Below are positions 53,731 through 62,119 of a stretch of DNA of 64,000 nt, piece after piece. The stretch's first letter is position 1; each line of letters starts with the position of its first letter. Position numbers and translations under genes: made by a program. Location of the stretch: positions 186,001-250,000 of the forward strand of contig CAWATW010000009.1 of assembly GCA_963785075.1 (NCBI GenBank). Reading direction: 5' to 3'. Source of the DNA: JAOUGY01 sp963785075. Lineage in GTDB: Bacteria > Actinomycetota > Acidimicrobiia > Spongiisociales > ZC4RG35. A model generated the notes under the pieces. That model saw only the letters and a program-made list of their open reading frames with translations, had not been told where the DNA came from and did not search any database.

Positions 53731-54330
53731 ATGACGCCTGCTGAGAGATCCGGTGACCAATCGATGCCGAACATCCGGGACTGGATGACCCCACTGACCG
53801 CAACGGGGATTGTGGCCGTGATCGCGTTCTGGTCGGCCGTGGTGGCGTGGCCGCTCGACTGGGTTCTTTCGGACAGCCCGGTGTGGCGACCGGTCGCCTG
53901 GCTGCTGGCTCTGGTGGCCGTGGCCCTCGCCGTAACCGGGGCGCGAGCCAAGGGCGAACTGAAGGAGAGCATGGCCTATGTCGCCCCGATCAGTGCGGTG
54001 GCCGCGGTGATCCTGATCCTCCTCGCCAGCGGCAGCGGCAACCTCGGCCTCGGGCCGGAACTGCGCTTTCCGATCGCCGTCGGCGGCACTGCCCTCGGAA
54101 GCCTCCTGGTGGGGATCACCCGTTTCGACACCATCCGGGCCGCCGCCTCGTTGTCGGCAGTCGTGCTGGTCATCGGCGTGCTCACCTTCCCGGGTGGACG
54201 TGAAGCCGTCGGCGAGGACAACGTGGGAACCATCATCGGATGGATGGCCTTGCTGATAGGTGCAAACGGCGTGGCCGAGGCCGTCGTCCAGGCAACCGGA
54301 TCGAAGTCCAAGGGTGATCTCGACACCTAG
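53731..54330 (+). CDS. Hypothetical membrane protein
   Basis: A 199-residue protein with about six membrane helices: ATGIVAVIAFWSAVVAW, VAWLLALVAVALAVTGA, ISAVAAVILILLASGSG, FPIAVGGTALGSLLVGI, ASLSAVVLVIGVLTFPG and GTIIGWMALLIGANGVA. Short charged loops separate them. No family is recognised. It is divergent from the Mut7-C gene (60 bases between starts) and is followed by a hairpin at 54358. Confidence 0.65.
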   Translation: MTPAERSGDQSMPNIRDWMTPLTATGIVAVIAFWSAVVAWPLDWVLSDSPVWRPVAWLLALVAVALAVTGARAKGELKESMAYVAPISAVAAVILILLASGSGNLGLGPELRFPIAVGGTALGSLLVGITRFDTIRAAASLSAVVLVIGVLTFPGGREAVGEDNVGTIIGWMALLIGANGVAEAVVQATGSKSKGDLDT

Positions 54331-54357
54331 TGCGACGGTGCCTGGCCACGAAGCAGA

Positions 54358-54376
54358 AACCCCCGATGCGGGGGTT
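54358..54376. terminator. Tight GC hairpin before the sulfotransferase start
   Basis: AACCCCCG at 54358-54365 pairs perfectly with CGGGGGTT at 54369-54376 around a 3-base loop. It lies 28 bases past the membrane protein stop and 12 bases before the sulfotransferase ATG, so it could terminate the first gene or hinder translation of the second. Confidence 0.6.
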
Positions 54377-54388
54377 ACCCTCCGGTTC

Positions 54389-55276
54389 ATGGCGGCGACC
54401 CGACTTCCAAACGGCTACGACGAGATGGTGGCGACCAAGAACAAGATCTTCCCTCCGATCACATTCGAGAAGGGCAAGGATTTCAAGCCCCGTCCCTCGG
54501 ATGTGATCATCAGTCCGTGGAGCAAGTCGGGGACCACCTGGATCCAGCAGATCGTCCACATGCTCCGGTCAAGCGGTGACATGGACTTCGACGACATCTC
54601 TCGTCTGAGCCCCTGGATCGAGGTGGCCGACGCACTGGGCGTCGACCTCGATGCCGACCAGGGCTGGTGGCCCCGAGCCTTCAAGAGCCACTATTCGTAT
54701 CACGCGGTGCCAAAAGGGTGCCGGTACATCGTTTCGTTCCGGGCACCGAAGCCGGTGATGATCTCGTACTACCGGATGTACGAAGGGTGGATGTTCGCGC
54801 CGGGCACCGTGACTCTCGACGAGTATCTGGCTCCACATCTCGACCGCAGCAAAGGCAAGGACTACTGGACCCACATGGAGTCGTGGTGGGGCCAGCGCGA
54901 CAACCCCAACGTGCTGTTGTTGTCCTACGAAATGATGCAGGAAGAGCTGCGGCCCGTCGTGGCGCGCATTGCCGCTTTCACCGGCATCGAGGCCGACGAC
55001 GAACTCATCGACCTCGCCACGCACCACTCGACCCGTGACTACATGCTCGCCCACGAGGACCGATTCAACGATCTACTCCACCGGGAACGTTCCTACGAAG
55101 TGGGTGCCCTGCCGGTTGGAATCGGGTCGACGAAGGTCTCTCGTGGCGACCACGACCCGGTCCGATACCAGTTGTCGCCAGAAGCGCTCGAGGCGATGGA
55201 GTGGAACTGGCAGGAGACGATGGGCGCCTCCTATGGCATCCACACCTACGACGAGTTGACCGACCTCCTGCGCTGA
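54389..55276 (+). CDS. Sulfotransferase
   Basis: A 295-residue cytosolic-type sulfotransferase that moves sulfate from PAPS to an alcohol or amine. SPWSKSGTTWIQQIVHML holds the 5'-phosphosulfate loop (KSGTTW), PRAFKSHYSY holds the second conserved basic block and the catalytic His region, and YIVSFRAPKPVMISYYRM corresponds to the 3'-phosphate block with Arg and Ser. It resembles the actinobacterial SULT1-like enzymes of unknown substrate. ATG at 54389 fits the family start. Confidence 0.88.
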   Translation: MAATRLPNGYDEMVATKNKIFPPITFEKGKDFKPRPSDVIISPWSKSGTTWIQQIVHMLRSSGDMDFDDISRLSPWIEVADALGVDLDADQGWWPRAFKSHYSYHAVPKGCRYIVSFRAPKPVMISYYRMYEGWMFAPGTVTLDEYLAPHLDRSKGKDYWTHMESWWGQRDNPNVLLLSYEMMQEELRPVVARIAAFTGIEADDELIDLATHHSTRDYMLAHEDRFNDLLHRERSYEVGALPVGIGSTKVSRGDHDPVRYQLSPEALEAMEWNWQETMGASYGIHTYDELTDLLR

Positions 55277-55559
55277 AACGGCCGACGGCGCGGCCGTGCT
55301 CTCGTCAGGCGGACTCCTCGATGAGGGAAGCTGCCTCGTTCGGCTCGCCGACGATGGCCACTCGGTCGTGATCGCCCAGGTCGATCTTCCGGGCTGCCGC
55401 GATCGACCTGCGGGCGAGGCTCCACCTCTCCACTCCGGACGTGGAGTTCGGCCCCGGGCGCGAAGTCCGGCGGCGAAAAAGCGTTACAGCTGGTCGGCGT
55501 CGGGCCGGCCATGGCAGCCGAACCCTACGCCCCCGGCCACACCGGGCGGATGGTTCGCC

Positions 55560-56201
55560 CTACCGTCCGGACCGCTGGCGTCTTTTGGTCGCCGCCCAGG
55601 AGCAGATCATGCAGCTGGTCAGGTCATGGCGGAGGGCAGGACAGTGCTCCCGACCGAAGTAGATGATCTGGAGGTGGCGTCGGTTCCAGGTGTCTTTGGA
55701 GAACACCGCCTTCAGATCACGCTCGGTCTGTTCGACTTTCGTTCCCCTCGACAGACCCCAGCGGACGGCGAGCCGGTGGATGTGCGTGTCGACGGGGAAG
55801 GCCGGGACGCCGAACGCCTGCGCCATCACGACGCTGGCCGTCTTGTGACCCACGCCGGCCAGTGACTCGAGGAACACCCAGTCTGGGATCACCTCGCCGC
55901 CGGCATCGAGGATCTGGTTGGCGGCCTTCCACAGGTTCCTGGCCTTTGTCGGGGCCAGGCCGATCTCGCGGATGATCTCCAGGATACGGGCTTCGCCCAG
56001 CGCCGCCATCTTGGCGGGGGTATCGGCTTCGTCGAACAACGCAGGCGTGACCTCGTTGACCTTCTTGTCGGTGGTCTGGGCCGACAGCGCCACCGCCACC
56101 AACAGCGTGTAGGGATCGCGATGGTCGAGCGGGACGTGTTGTTCGGGATAGAGGTCGTCGAGGATCTCGCCGACCCGCTTCGCCTTCTCGGCACGTTTCA
56201 C
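55560..56201 (-). CDS. nth: Endonuclease III
   Basis: A 213-residue base-excision repair glycosylase/AP lyase. The helix-hairpin-helix is LESLAGVGHKTASVVMAQAF with catalytic Lys120, and PVDTHIHRLAVRWGL has the activating Asp138, the same numbers as in E. coli. The GTG start at 56201 matches family length. The C-terminal iron-sulfur loop is odd: Cys187, Cys197 and Cys200 are present but the spacing is C-x9-C-x2-C and the fourth Cys is missing. It probably still cuts damaged pyrimidines, but the cluster may be absent. Confidence 0.92.
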   Translation of the reverse strand: MKRAEKAKRVGEILDDLYPEQHVPLDHRDPYTLLVAVALSAQTTDKKVNEVTPALFDEADTPAKMAALGEARILEIIREIGLAPTKARNLWKAANQILDAGGEVIPDWVFLESLAGVGHKTASVVMAQAFGVPAFPVDTHIHRLAVRWGLSRGTKVEQTERDLKAVFSKDTWNRRHLQIIYFGREHCPALRHDLTSCMICSWAATKRRQRSGR

Positions 56202-56258
56202 GGGACCGGAGAGTAGGCCGGCGTGCCACGCAGTTGCTGCCGACCCACAGCCCTCCAC

Positions 56259-56468
56259 TCAGAGCGAGGTGATGAGGAGAGGAGTGTGGTCCGCCTTCAC
56301 GTAGACCGCGTCGCGCCCACAGTCAGGGCACCGGTACGTGTTCGACACCACCATCGCCTCGAGCGACGCCCGGTCGGTTTGCAGGCCCGCCGGGAACAGA
56401 ACGCCGCACGCTTTGCAGCGCACCACGAGCGTCTCCGCGAGCTGCTCACCGTCGCCGGTGGAAATCAC
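56259..56468 (-). CDS. Small zinc-ribbon protein
   Basis: A 69-residue protein with two CxxC pairs: VRCKACGVLFPAGLQ and YRCPDCGRDAVYVKADH. The spacing of about 30 residues suits one zinc ribbon. It starts MISTGDGEQLAE at 56468 and ends 57 bases before the endonuclease III start on the same strand, so they may be cotranscribed. The function is unknown; it may bind nucleic acid or protein. Confidence 0.65.
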   Translation of the reverse strand: MISTGDGEQLAETLVVRCKACGVLFPAGLQTDRASLEAMVVSNTYRCPDCGRDAVYVKADHTPLLITSL

Positions 56469-56771
56469 CGACCACCGTGACGAGGCGCCGTGCGGTACCC
56501 GTATGACGTCCGACGGCGGTCGGTCGCTCCCTTTGGAAGCGGGAGCTTGGCGGCCCTGCGACTAGCGATCGATCGGCGGTCGTCGGATCCCGGATGCTCA
56601 TGAGACTCGGGCTGGTGATCGTGGGCAGCATCGCTGCGATCGGCGGCCTGTCGGGGCGTCTTCTTCGTTCGACTCACGTCTCCTCCATGAAGCTCCACCC
56701 AACATCTTGCACGGCGCCGCCGGTTTGCAGGGCCGTTCGTCAGGGTTCACAGGTCTCGAGGTACCCGAACC
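56469..56771. other. Gene-free stretch between zinc ribbon and glycan cluster
   Basis: This 303-base region holds only low-quality open frames (for example rightward from 56594) without domain or start signals. It should contain the promoter for the genes at 56468 and the end of the six-gene cluster. No terminator stem is obvious. Confidence 0.4.
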
Positions 56772-58145
56772 TCAGCCCATGGCGGTTCCAGCATCCGCTT
56801 GCAGGAGCCTGCCGAGGCGTGCCCGCCGGCCACCCGAATCTGGCAGTCCGTCGAGGACTTCCCACGGGGTGAGGGGGCTCGAACGATCGTGCCAGCCCTC
56901 GCACACGGCCATGCCGGCCGCAAACTGATCGAGCACCGAGCGCTGTCCCCGACGCCCGAACGTCGAAGCGGCCGGATAGTCGAACGGGGTGGGGTTGATG
57001 ACGCCCCCACAGGCATAGATCGTCGCTGCGTCCATCCGGAGCAGAAAGACCTCGGCCGGGAGATCCTCTGTCTCATCGGGCCACACCCCGCCGTGGAGCG
57101 GTGCGACGGGGAGGTGCTTGAGGCTCGGCACATCTCTTCGGATTCTTGCACGCCGCGTCAACGACCGACGCGCCCAGAGCCCGGCCGCAGCGGCGGTCCA
57201 CGCCGCAGCACCGATCCACCACCCCAACGCGCCACTCAGCGCTACACCCAGCGCCGGGATCGCGAGCGGTGCGGCGGCCACCGCATGCGCTCCATCGAAG
57301 CGGGGGAACACGACCGAGGCCCCCACTCCCGCCAGGACCACGGCGATCGAGGCGTTCTGCACTCCGGACGCCAAGGCCCAGACGGCGACCATCGGGGTGA
57401 TCACCACCAAGACCATCGCCACCACCATCGCCGCCTGCACCACCGCCAGATCCCATCGTCTCCAGCGTCGGGTGGCGATCCACGACCACGGGTCAACACC
57501 CCCCGTCGCCAGGTACTCGCCCTTGTTCGCAACCGCCCTGCGAAAGAACCAACGGACGCTCGATGGCCTGACGGCGACCGCGACGGCCGCTGGGATCGCT
57601 GACGCAGCCAGCAACTGGAGCGCATGGCTCCACCCGTCGCCGACCCAGACGACCGCCCCAAGAGACGTCGCCGCCAGCACGCCCACGGGATAGCGGCCGA
57701 GGATCCCCAACCCCAGGACTAGTCCCGCCAGCAGCGGCCGACCCTCGACGACCGCCACCGCCGCCCACAATGTCGTGGCGGCGGTCAGGTGTCCGTAATG
57801 GTTGTGCACGGCGAGGTGCAGCCCCCCGAACGCCACTGTGGCGCCTGCCACGAAGGAGGCGGCGGCGAGGCTGCCGCCTACGAGAACCGTCGCCGCCCAG
57901 ATCTCGGCGATCACGTACCCGACGGTGAGCGTCCGGACCACCACAGCCTGAGGGCGAAGCGCTCGAAACGCCAGTGACTGGAACCAGATCGCCAGCGGAG
58001 CCGCCCCGTAGAACACGTCGCGATAGAGCCGATCGCCTCGGTTCATCCGCCGAGCCACCACCAGACTCCACGCCTCGTCGACCGAGACGGGCCGGTACCA
58101 CGCGCCAACGAGGGTCGCGACCCCCGCCAGCGCCACCCAGATCAT
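56772..58145 (-). CDS. GT-C type membrane glycosyltransferase-like protein
   Basis: A 457-residue membrane protein, last of a six-gene set. ATG at 58145 overlaps the upstream methyltransferase stop by 4 bases, which selects this start. VSVDEAWSLVVARRMNRGDR is the first-loop DE motif of PMT/ArnT-type (GT39/83) enzymes, and YRDVFYGAAPLAIW continues the family pattern. About ten membrane helices follow to residue 340, then a soluble tail with RMDAATIYACGGVINP. It probably transfers a sugar from a polyprenyl-phosphate donor at the outer membrane face. Confidence 0.75.
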   Translation of the reverse strand: MIWVALAGVATLVGAWYRPVSVDEAWSLVVARRMNRGDRLYRDVFYGAAPLAIWFQSLAFRALRPQAVVVRTLTVGYVIAEIWAATVLVGGSLAAASFVAGATVAFGGLHLAVHNHYGHLTAATTLWAAVAVVEGRPLLAGLVLGLGILGRYPVGVLAATSLGAVVWVGDGWSHALQLLAASAIPAAVAVAVRPSSVRWFFRRAVANKGEYLATGGVDPWSWIATRRWRRWDLAVVQAAMVVAMVLVVITPMVAVWALASGVQNASIAVVLAGVGASVVFPRFDGAHAVAAAPLAIPALGVALSGALGWWIGAAAWTAAAAGLWARRSLTRRARIRRDVPSLKHLPVAPLHGGVWPDETEDLPAEVFLLRMDAATIYACGGVINPTPFDYPAASTFGRRGQRSVLDQFAAGMAVCEGWHDRSSPLTPWEVLDGLPDSGGRRARLGRLLQADAGTAMG

Positions 58146-58846
58146 CCGAGGCGAATCAGCCGGAACGCTCCGACCTTCGACCATCCGGGGACGCGCTCGA
58201 TCACCCCTTCGAGCTGCCGACCCCAGTTGCGGTTGGTGAGAGCGGGTGGAGTGGCACCGAACGCCTCGAACTCGACGTCTGTGAACCCGGCCTCACGGGC
58301 TGCAGTGGCGAGCCTCGCCCGGGTCATCTTGAAGATCCCTTTCTCTCCCCGCCAGGTCATGCCCGGTGTCAGCGTGATCTGCAGGCAATAGGGCACGTAT
58401 ACCGGATTGGGTTCCAGGAAGACGGCGGTGCCTCCATCCCGCAGGGCGGTTCGCGCTCCGCTCATCACCGGGGTGAGGTCGTCGAGGTGGTGCAGGAAGA
58501 AGAACCCGGTGACGGCGTCGAACGCCCCGGAGAGTTCGGCGGGCGGGTCGGCGGCGTCGGCGAGCAAGACCGGAATGTCGGGTCTCAACCGCGACAGCTC
58601 GTCGACGAGGGCGGGCGTCAGGTCGAGACCGGTGACCTCGTACCCGAGGTCGGCGAGGGCTGCCGTGTACTTGCCGAGACCACAGCCCAGGTCCAAGATC
58701 TTGGCGCCGGGTTCCACGCCCAATGCCGCAACGACTTCGGATACGTGACGTTGCACGTAGGGGGTCCCAGCCTGATCGACGGTCATGCGCGGCAACGGTC
58801 GCGACGAGTAGTACGACCGCTGGTAGTCGTTGTGGCTGCTGCTCAT
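58142..58846 (-). CDS. Class I SAM-dependent methyltransferase
   Basis: A 234-residue methyltransferase. KILDLGCGLGKYTAALADLG is motif I, VTGLDLTPAL motif II and FDAVTGFFFLHHLDDL the post-II/IV region. The end, RTALRDGGTAVFLEPNP, fits the Methyltransf_11/25 group. It starts at 58846 with a 4-base overlap with the GT2 gene stop. The neighbours suggest O- or C-methylation of a sugar or lipid. Confidence 0.87.
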   Translation of the reverse strand: MSSSHNDYQRSYYSSRPLPRMTVDQAGTPYVQRHVSEVVAALGVEPGAKILDLGCGLGKYTAALADLGYEVTGLDLTPALVDELSRLRPDIPVLLADAADPPAELSGAFDAVTGFFFLHHLDDLTPVMSGARTALRDGGTAVFLEPNPVYVPYCLQITLTPGMTWRGEKGIFKMTRARLATAAREAGFTDVEFEAFGATPPALTNRNWGRQLEGVIERVPGWSKVGAFRLIRLG

Positions 58847-59568
58847 GATCTCTCCCTTGGCTGGACCCGGATGGGCTGCGGCAAAGGCTGGGTCACACCA
58901 GCCGAAATCGACAATCCCCGAATGCTGGCTGCCGCCATCTTCACCCGGGTCCTCGTGGTGTACGACGATCTCCCGTCTATCCGGCGGTGCCTCCGCACGG
59001 GGACGGAGGTGATCCGCGCTCCGCTCCGGGCGTATGCGACGAGAGGGTCGTCTCCTGGGCGGGCAACCTCGATCATGGCCCGCACGGCTGCGACCGTCGC
59101 AACGTGGAACAGCCCGGCATCCGGGGGGATGCGCCCGCCGCTGGCGAGCCATCTCGCCCTTCTGAACATGCTGGCCTCGATCCGTCGCCGGAACGCCTGG
59201 TGGTCACCTCTCCGACCGGCGCACACGACGTCGGCGCCATTGCGGTCGAGGGCAGCGACGAGGAGGCGGACCGAATCGGGATCGTCCTGGAGATCTGCGT
59301 CCATCACACAAGCCAACGTCGAGTCGACAAGTCCGAGCCCGGCGAGCACCGCCACCCGCTGGCCCTGGTTGGCGTCGAAGCGATACGCCCGGACGTGTTC
59401 CCGGTCCGACACCAACGAGCCCGAGCCTTCGGGACAGGCATCGTCGACGACCACCACCGAGTGGCGAAGGGCGAACGCAGGGGCCAGCGCCTCGATTCTG
59501 TCGATGAGTTCCGGCAGCGTGGAGGCGGTCGAATAGCTGGGAACGACGAAGGTGATCGAGTCGATCAT
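58843..59568 (-). CDS. Family 2 glycosyltransferase
   Basis: A 241-residue GT-A fold enzyme. ITFVVPSYSTASTLPELID opens it, SVVVVDDACPEGSG holds the nucleotide contact, and LACVMDADLQDDPD is the DxD region with the DADLQDDP signature of dolichol-phosphate mannosyltransferase-like (DPM1/GtrB) enzymes. It likely makes a polyprenyl-phosphate sugar for the GT-C enzyme downstream or extends a glycan. Both ends overlap their neighbours by 4 bases. Confidence 0.88.
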   Translation of the reverse strand: MIDSITFVVPSYSTASTLPELIDRIEALAPAFALRHSVVVVDDACPEGSGSLVSDREHVRAYRFDANQGQRVAVLAGLGLVDSTLACVMDADLQDDPDSVRLLVAALDRNGADVVCAGRRGDHQAFRRRIEASMFRRARWLASGGRIPPDAGLFHVATVAAVRAMIEVARPGDDPLVAYARSGARITSVPVRRHRRIDGRSSYTTRTRVKMAAASIRGLSISAGVTQPLPQPIRVQPRERS

Positions 59569-60326
59569 TCGGGCACACGCGCCGGGGCGGCCAGGTCGGC
59601 CAGCATCAGTCGAATGTCCGCCAGCCCAGCACTGGGATCAGCGCCGGCGTCGGCGAGGAACGACCTTCTGAGAAAGGTGAACGCCGCACCGATGCGAACC
59701 ATCTCGGCGGCCAGGGACGTCGTCGGTACGGGGAATCCGCAGCCCGGCAATGTGAGCCCGCCAAAACCGAACGGAACATCCACACAGGCCTCGGCCACCC
59801 TCCCGAGCGTGCCGTCTTCCAGCGGGGTGAATATGTCCGGTGTTCCGCGTTCGAGGGCGAGGTCCATCAGCCCGAGGTACGCGCGTGAGATGGGAAGCGA
59901 TGCGATGTCTCGAGCAGCCGCGACCGCATCGAGCGTCTCGATCATCACCCCCACTCCAACTCGGCCTGCGGCGACTGCGAGCGCCTGCTCCACCTCGTCG
60001 GGCCTACGGACCATCGGCAGGATGATCTCCGAGACACCCACGTCCATCGCGGCGAGGATGTCGATCGGGCCCTGAGCCGACCACGCGTCGATGCGGCAGA
60101 TCACGGGAACGGTGGAGGCGGACATCACGGTTTCGAGGTCGACCCGGGTATCGGGTCCGATCTGGGTGTCGATGCCAAGCAGGCTGATTGCGTGGCGTTG
60201 GCGCACCTTCTTTCCCGAACGCTCCCAGTCGACCACGACGGCATCGGCCTTGTGCAGGGCGCCGGCACCGGCGACCGCCTCCACCACCGGTGGCGTCGAG
60301 TCGAAGACGAAGAGTTCGACCGTCAT
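59565..60326 (-). CDS. HpcH/HpaI aldolase or citrate lyase beta-like protein
   Basis: A 253-residue TIM-barrel protein. LHKADAVVVDWERSGKKVRQ, TQIGPDTRVDLETVM and SEIILPMVRRPDEVEQALAV are like the HpcH/CitE barrel with acidic metal-binding residues (VGVMIETLDAVAAARDIA). PISRAYLGLMDLALERG corresponds to the last metal Asp. These enzymes form or cleave C-C bonds with pyruvate- or malyl-type substrates, so this one might build a branched or carboxylated sugar. It is unusual to find it among glycan genes. The start at 60326 overlaps the methyltransferase gene stop by 4 bases. Confidence 0.8.
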   Translation of the reverse strand: MTVELFVFDSTPPVVEAVAGAGALHKADAVVVDWERSGKKVRQRHAISLLGIDTQIGPDTRVDLETVMSASTVPVICRIDAWSAQGPIDILAAMDVGVSEIILPMVRRPDEVEQALAVAAGRVGVGVMIETLDAVAAARDIASLPISRAYLGLMDLALERGTPDIFTPLEDGTLGRVAEACVDVPFGFGGLTLPGCGFPVPTTSLAAEMVRIGAAFTFLRRSFLADAGADPSAGLADIRLMLADLAAPARVPE

Positions 60327-61015
60327 GGCTTCACCGCCACCACCACCAGGCTGGAGCCGGTGGGCGGAGCCGGCGCCTGCCATCTGGCGAGGCCGGCTTC
60401 CAGCAGGTTGATACCGGTGAGAATGCGGTTGAGCCCGCCCACCTGCTCCTCGCGTTCAGGGCGTTCCTGCCCTGTCACCCGGGCGACCAGACGCACGCCG
60501 ATCAGCGCCGGCAGCAGGAAGAACTGATACCCGCGCAGTTCCCGGACCTCGAATCCGCTGCGTTCCACGACCGCTCGAAGGCTGCGGCGCCGGTAGCGCC
60601 GCAGATGTCCCGCCGCCACATCACGAGGACCCCAGAGCGACGGCCAACCGGGGACGGTCACCAGCAGATGTCCTCCGGGTCGGAGCACCCGGAAGGCCTC
60701 GTCGAGTGCGGCGGAGTCGTCGACATGTTCGATGACGTCGCGGACGAGCACGGTCCCCACCGCAGCGTCGCCGAGCGGCATCGCCAGGACGGTGGCTCGC
60801 ACTCCACCCGGCTCGACCGCTCCCGTGTCGAACCAGACACAGCCCGTCGCGAGCCTGCGGGCGTAGTCCCCGGTCCCGGCGCCGGCGTCGACGAACGGGG
60901 CGCTCATGGCGTGGCGCGCGATCAGAAGGTCGACGAGACGATCACGGCCGATCGACCAGAAGTGACTGCCTTCCATCGATCTGAGACGTTCAAGACGATC
61001 AACGGGGAGTGTCAT
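60323..61015 (-). CDS. Class I SAM-dependent methyltransferase
   Basis: A 230-residue methyltransferase of the Methyltransf_11 type. VDAGAGTGDYARRLATG is motif I, VGTVLVRDVIEHVDDSAALD the catalytic-core strand, and LRPGGHLLVTVPGWPSLWG the post-motif region. LRRYRRRSLRAVVERSGFEV follows. It overlaps the epimerase-like gene stop and the HpcH gene start by 4 bases each. It is the second methyltransferase of the cluster. Confidence 0.88.
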   Translation of the reverse strand: MTLPVDRLERLRSMEGSHFWSIGRDRLVDLLIARHAMSAPFVDAGAGTGDYARRLATGCVWFDTGAVEPGGVRATVLAMPLGDAAVGTVLVRDVIEHVDDSAALDEAFRVLRPGGHLLVTVPGWPSLWGPRDVAAGHLRRYRRRSLRAVVERSGFEVRELRGYQFFLLPALIGVRLVARVTGQERPEREEQVGGLNRILTGINLLEAGLARWQAPAPPTGSSLVVVAVKP

Positions 61016-61908
61016 GCCAAGGAGCGGCGCAGTCCGTCTATGAGCGTCGTCTCTGCTTTCCAGCCGAGCACGGCTGCGGCCCGGGACGGATCAGACACCC
61101 ATCGCCCCCGATCCCAGGGCCGAGGCTCGAACTCGCCGTGGACCACGTCGATCGTCCGGCCAGTGGCCGCCTCGGCGGCGGCGATCAACTCGGGCACCGT
61201 GGTTCCCACTCCTGATCCGAGGTTGAACTCACCTGTCACCTCATCGTGGCAGGCGGCGATCGCCGCCTGCGCGATGTCGTCGACGAACACCAGATCACGG
61301 CTGGAAGGAGTGGCCGTGGTCTTGAACGGGACGCCGGTCATGGCCGCCCGAAGCACGGTGGGCACCACCCGATCTTCCGGTTCGCCAGGCCCGTAGACGG
61401 AAAACGGTCGGAGGATCACGGTCGGCGCTCCCGTCTCCGACGCCCACAGCCTCACGGCGCTGGTGGCGGCGTTCGCAGCGACACCGCGGAGGCTCACAGG
61501 GCCGATGGCGGAGGCCTCGTCGTGTTGAAGGGGGGACGGGGCGAACTCATGGCTGGAGGCGAGGTGCACGAAGCGGGTCCCTCTATGCCGGCACGCCTCG
61601 AGAAGAGAGGTGGTCGCAACCGCCGAGTCGCGCCATGCCGCCAGCTTCTCCTCGGCGCTCTGTGGTCGATGCGGCCCTCCGATCGCGTTGACCACGACGT
61701 CGGGTGCGACACGATCGAGGATGGCGGCGATGTGGCCCGGTTGGTCGATCGACGCACGGTGGCCGACAACACCCGGGCCCGGTTGTCGCGTGCGCCACGT
61801 CACGTGGACCGCGAAGCCCTCCGCTGCAGCGGCGTTTGCGATCGCCCGCCCGAGAAAGCCCACTCCGCCGGCGATCAGCATCTTCGTTGGCCGAGGTGGG
61901 TTGCCCAT
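61012..61908 (-). CDS. NAD-dependent epimerase/dehydratase-like protein lacking the YxxxK pair
   Basis: A 298-residue extended SDR protein, first of the six-gene set. MLIAGGVGFLGRAIANAAAA holds the dinucleotide loop (residues 14-20), RFVHLASSHEFAPSP the Ser strand, and VILRPFSVYGPGEPEDRVVP the substrate region. Where the catalytic Tyr-x-x-x-Lys should be, the sequence reads PVSLRGVAANAAT, so Tyr is Arg141 and Lys is Ala145. It may bind a nucleotide sugar without classic SDR chemistry. A 4-base overlap couples it to the methyltransferase downstream. Confidence 0.82.
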   Translation of the reverse strand: MGNPPRPTKMLIAGGVGFLGRAIANAAAAEGFAVHVTWRTRQPGPGVVGHRASIDQPGHIAAILDRVAPDVVVNAIGGPHRPQSAEEKLAAWRDSAVATTSLLEACRHRGTRFVHLASSHEFAPSPLQHDEASAIGPVSLRGVAANAATSAVRLWASETGAPTVILRPFSVYGPGEPEDRVVPTVLRAAMTGVPFKTTATPSSRDLVFVDDIAQAAIAACHDEVTGEFNLGSGVGTTVPELIAAAEAATGRTIDVVHGEFEPRPWDRGRWVSDPSRAAAVLGWKAETTLIDGLRRSLA

Positions 61909-62119
61909 TCGGCGGGAGCCTACCGCTCGGCGTGCCCCCGGGCGGCGCCGAAACCCCCAGCTGTGCGGATCCGCCGATCTCCCTCATGAGGTCGCGGGTC
62001 CGAGACGTCGCGCATCACCGATCCGATTCTCGATCCATACAGCCCTGGGCAACTCGATCGACAAGGCATAAGTTCGAATCGAGAAGTCGGCGCGGTTCTG
62101 CGCCGCGAAAGAGGGCATC

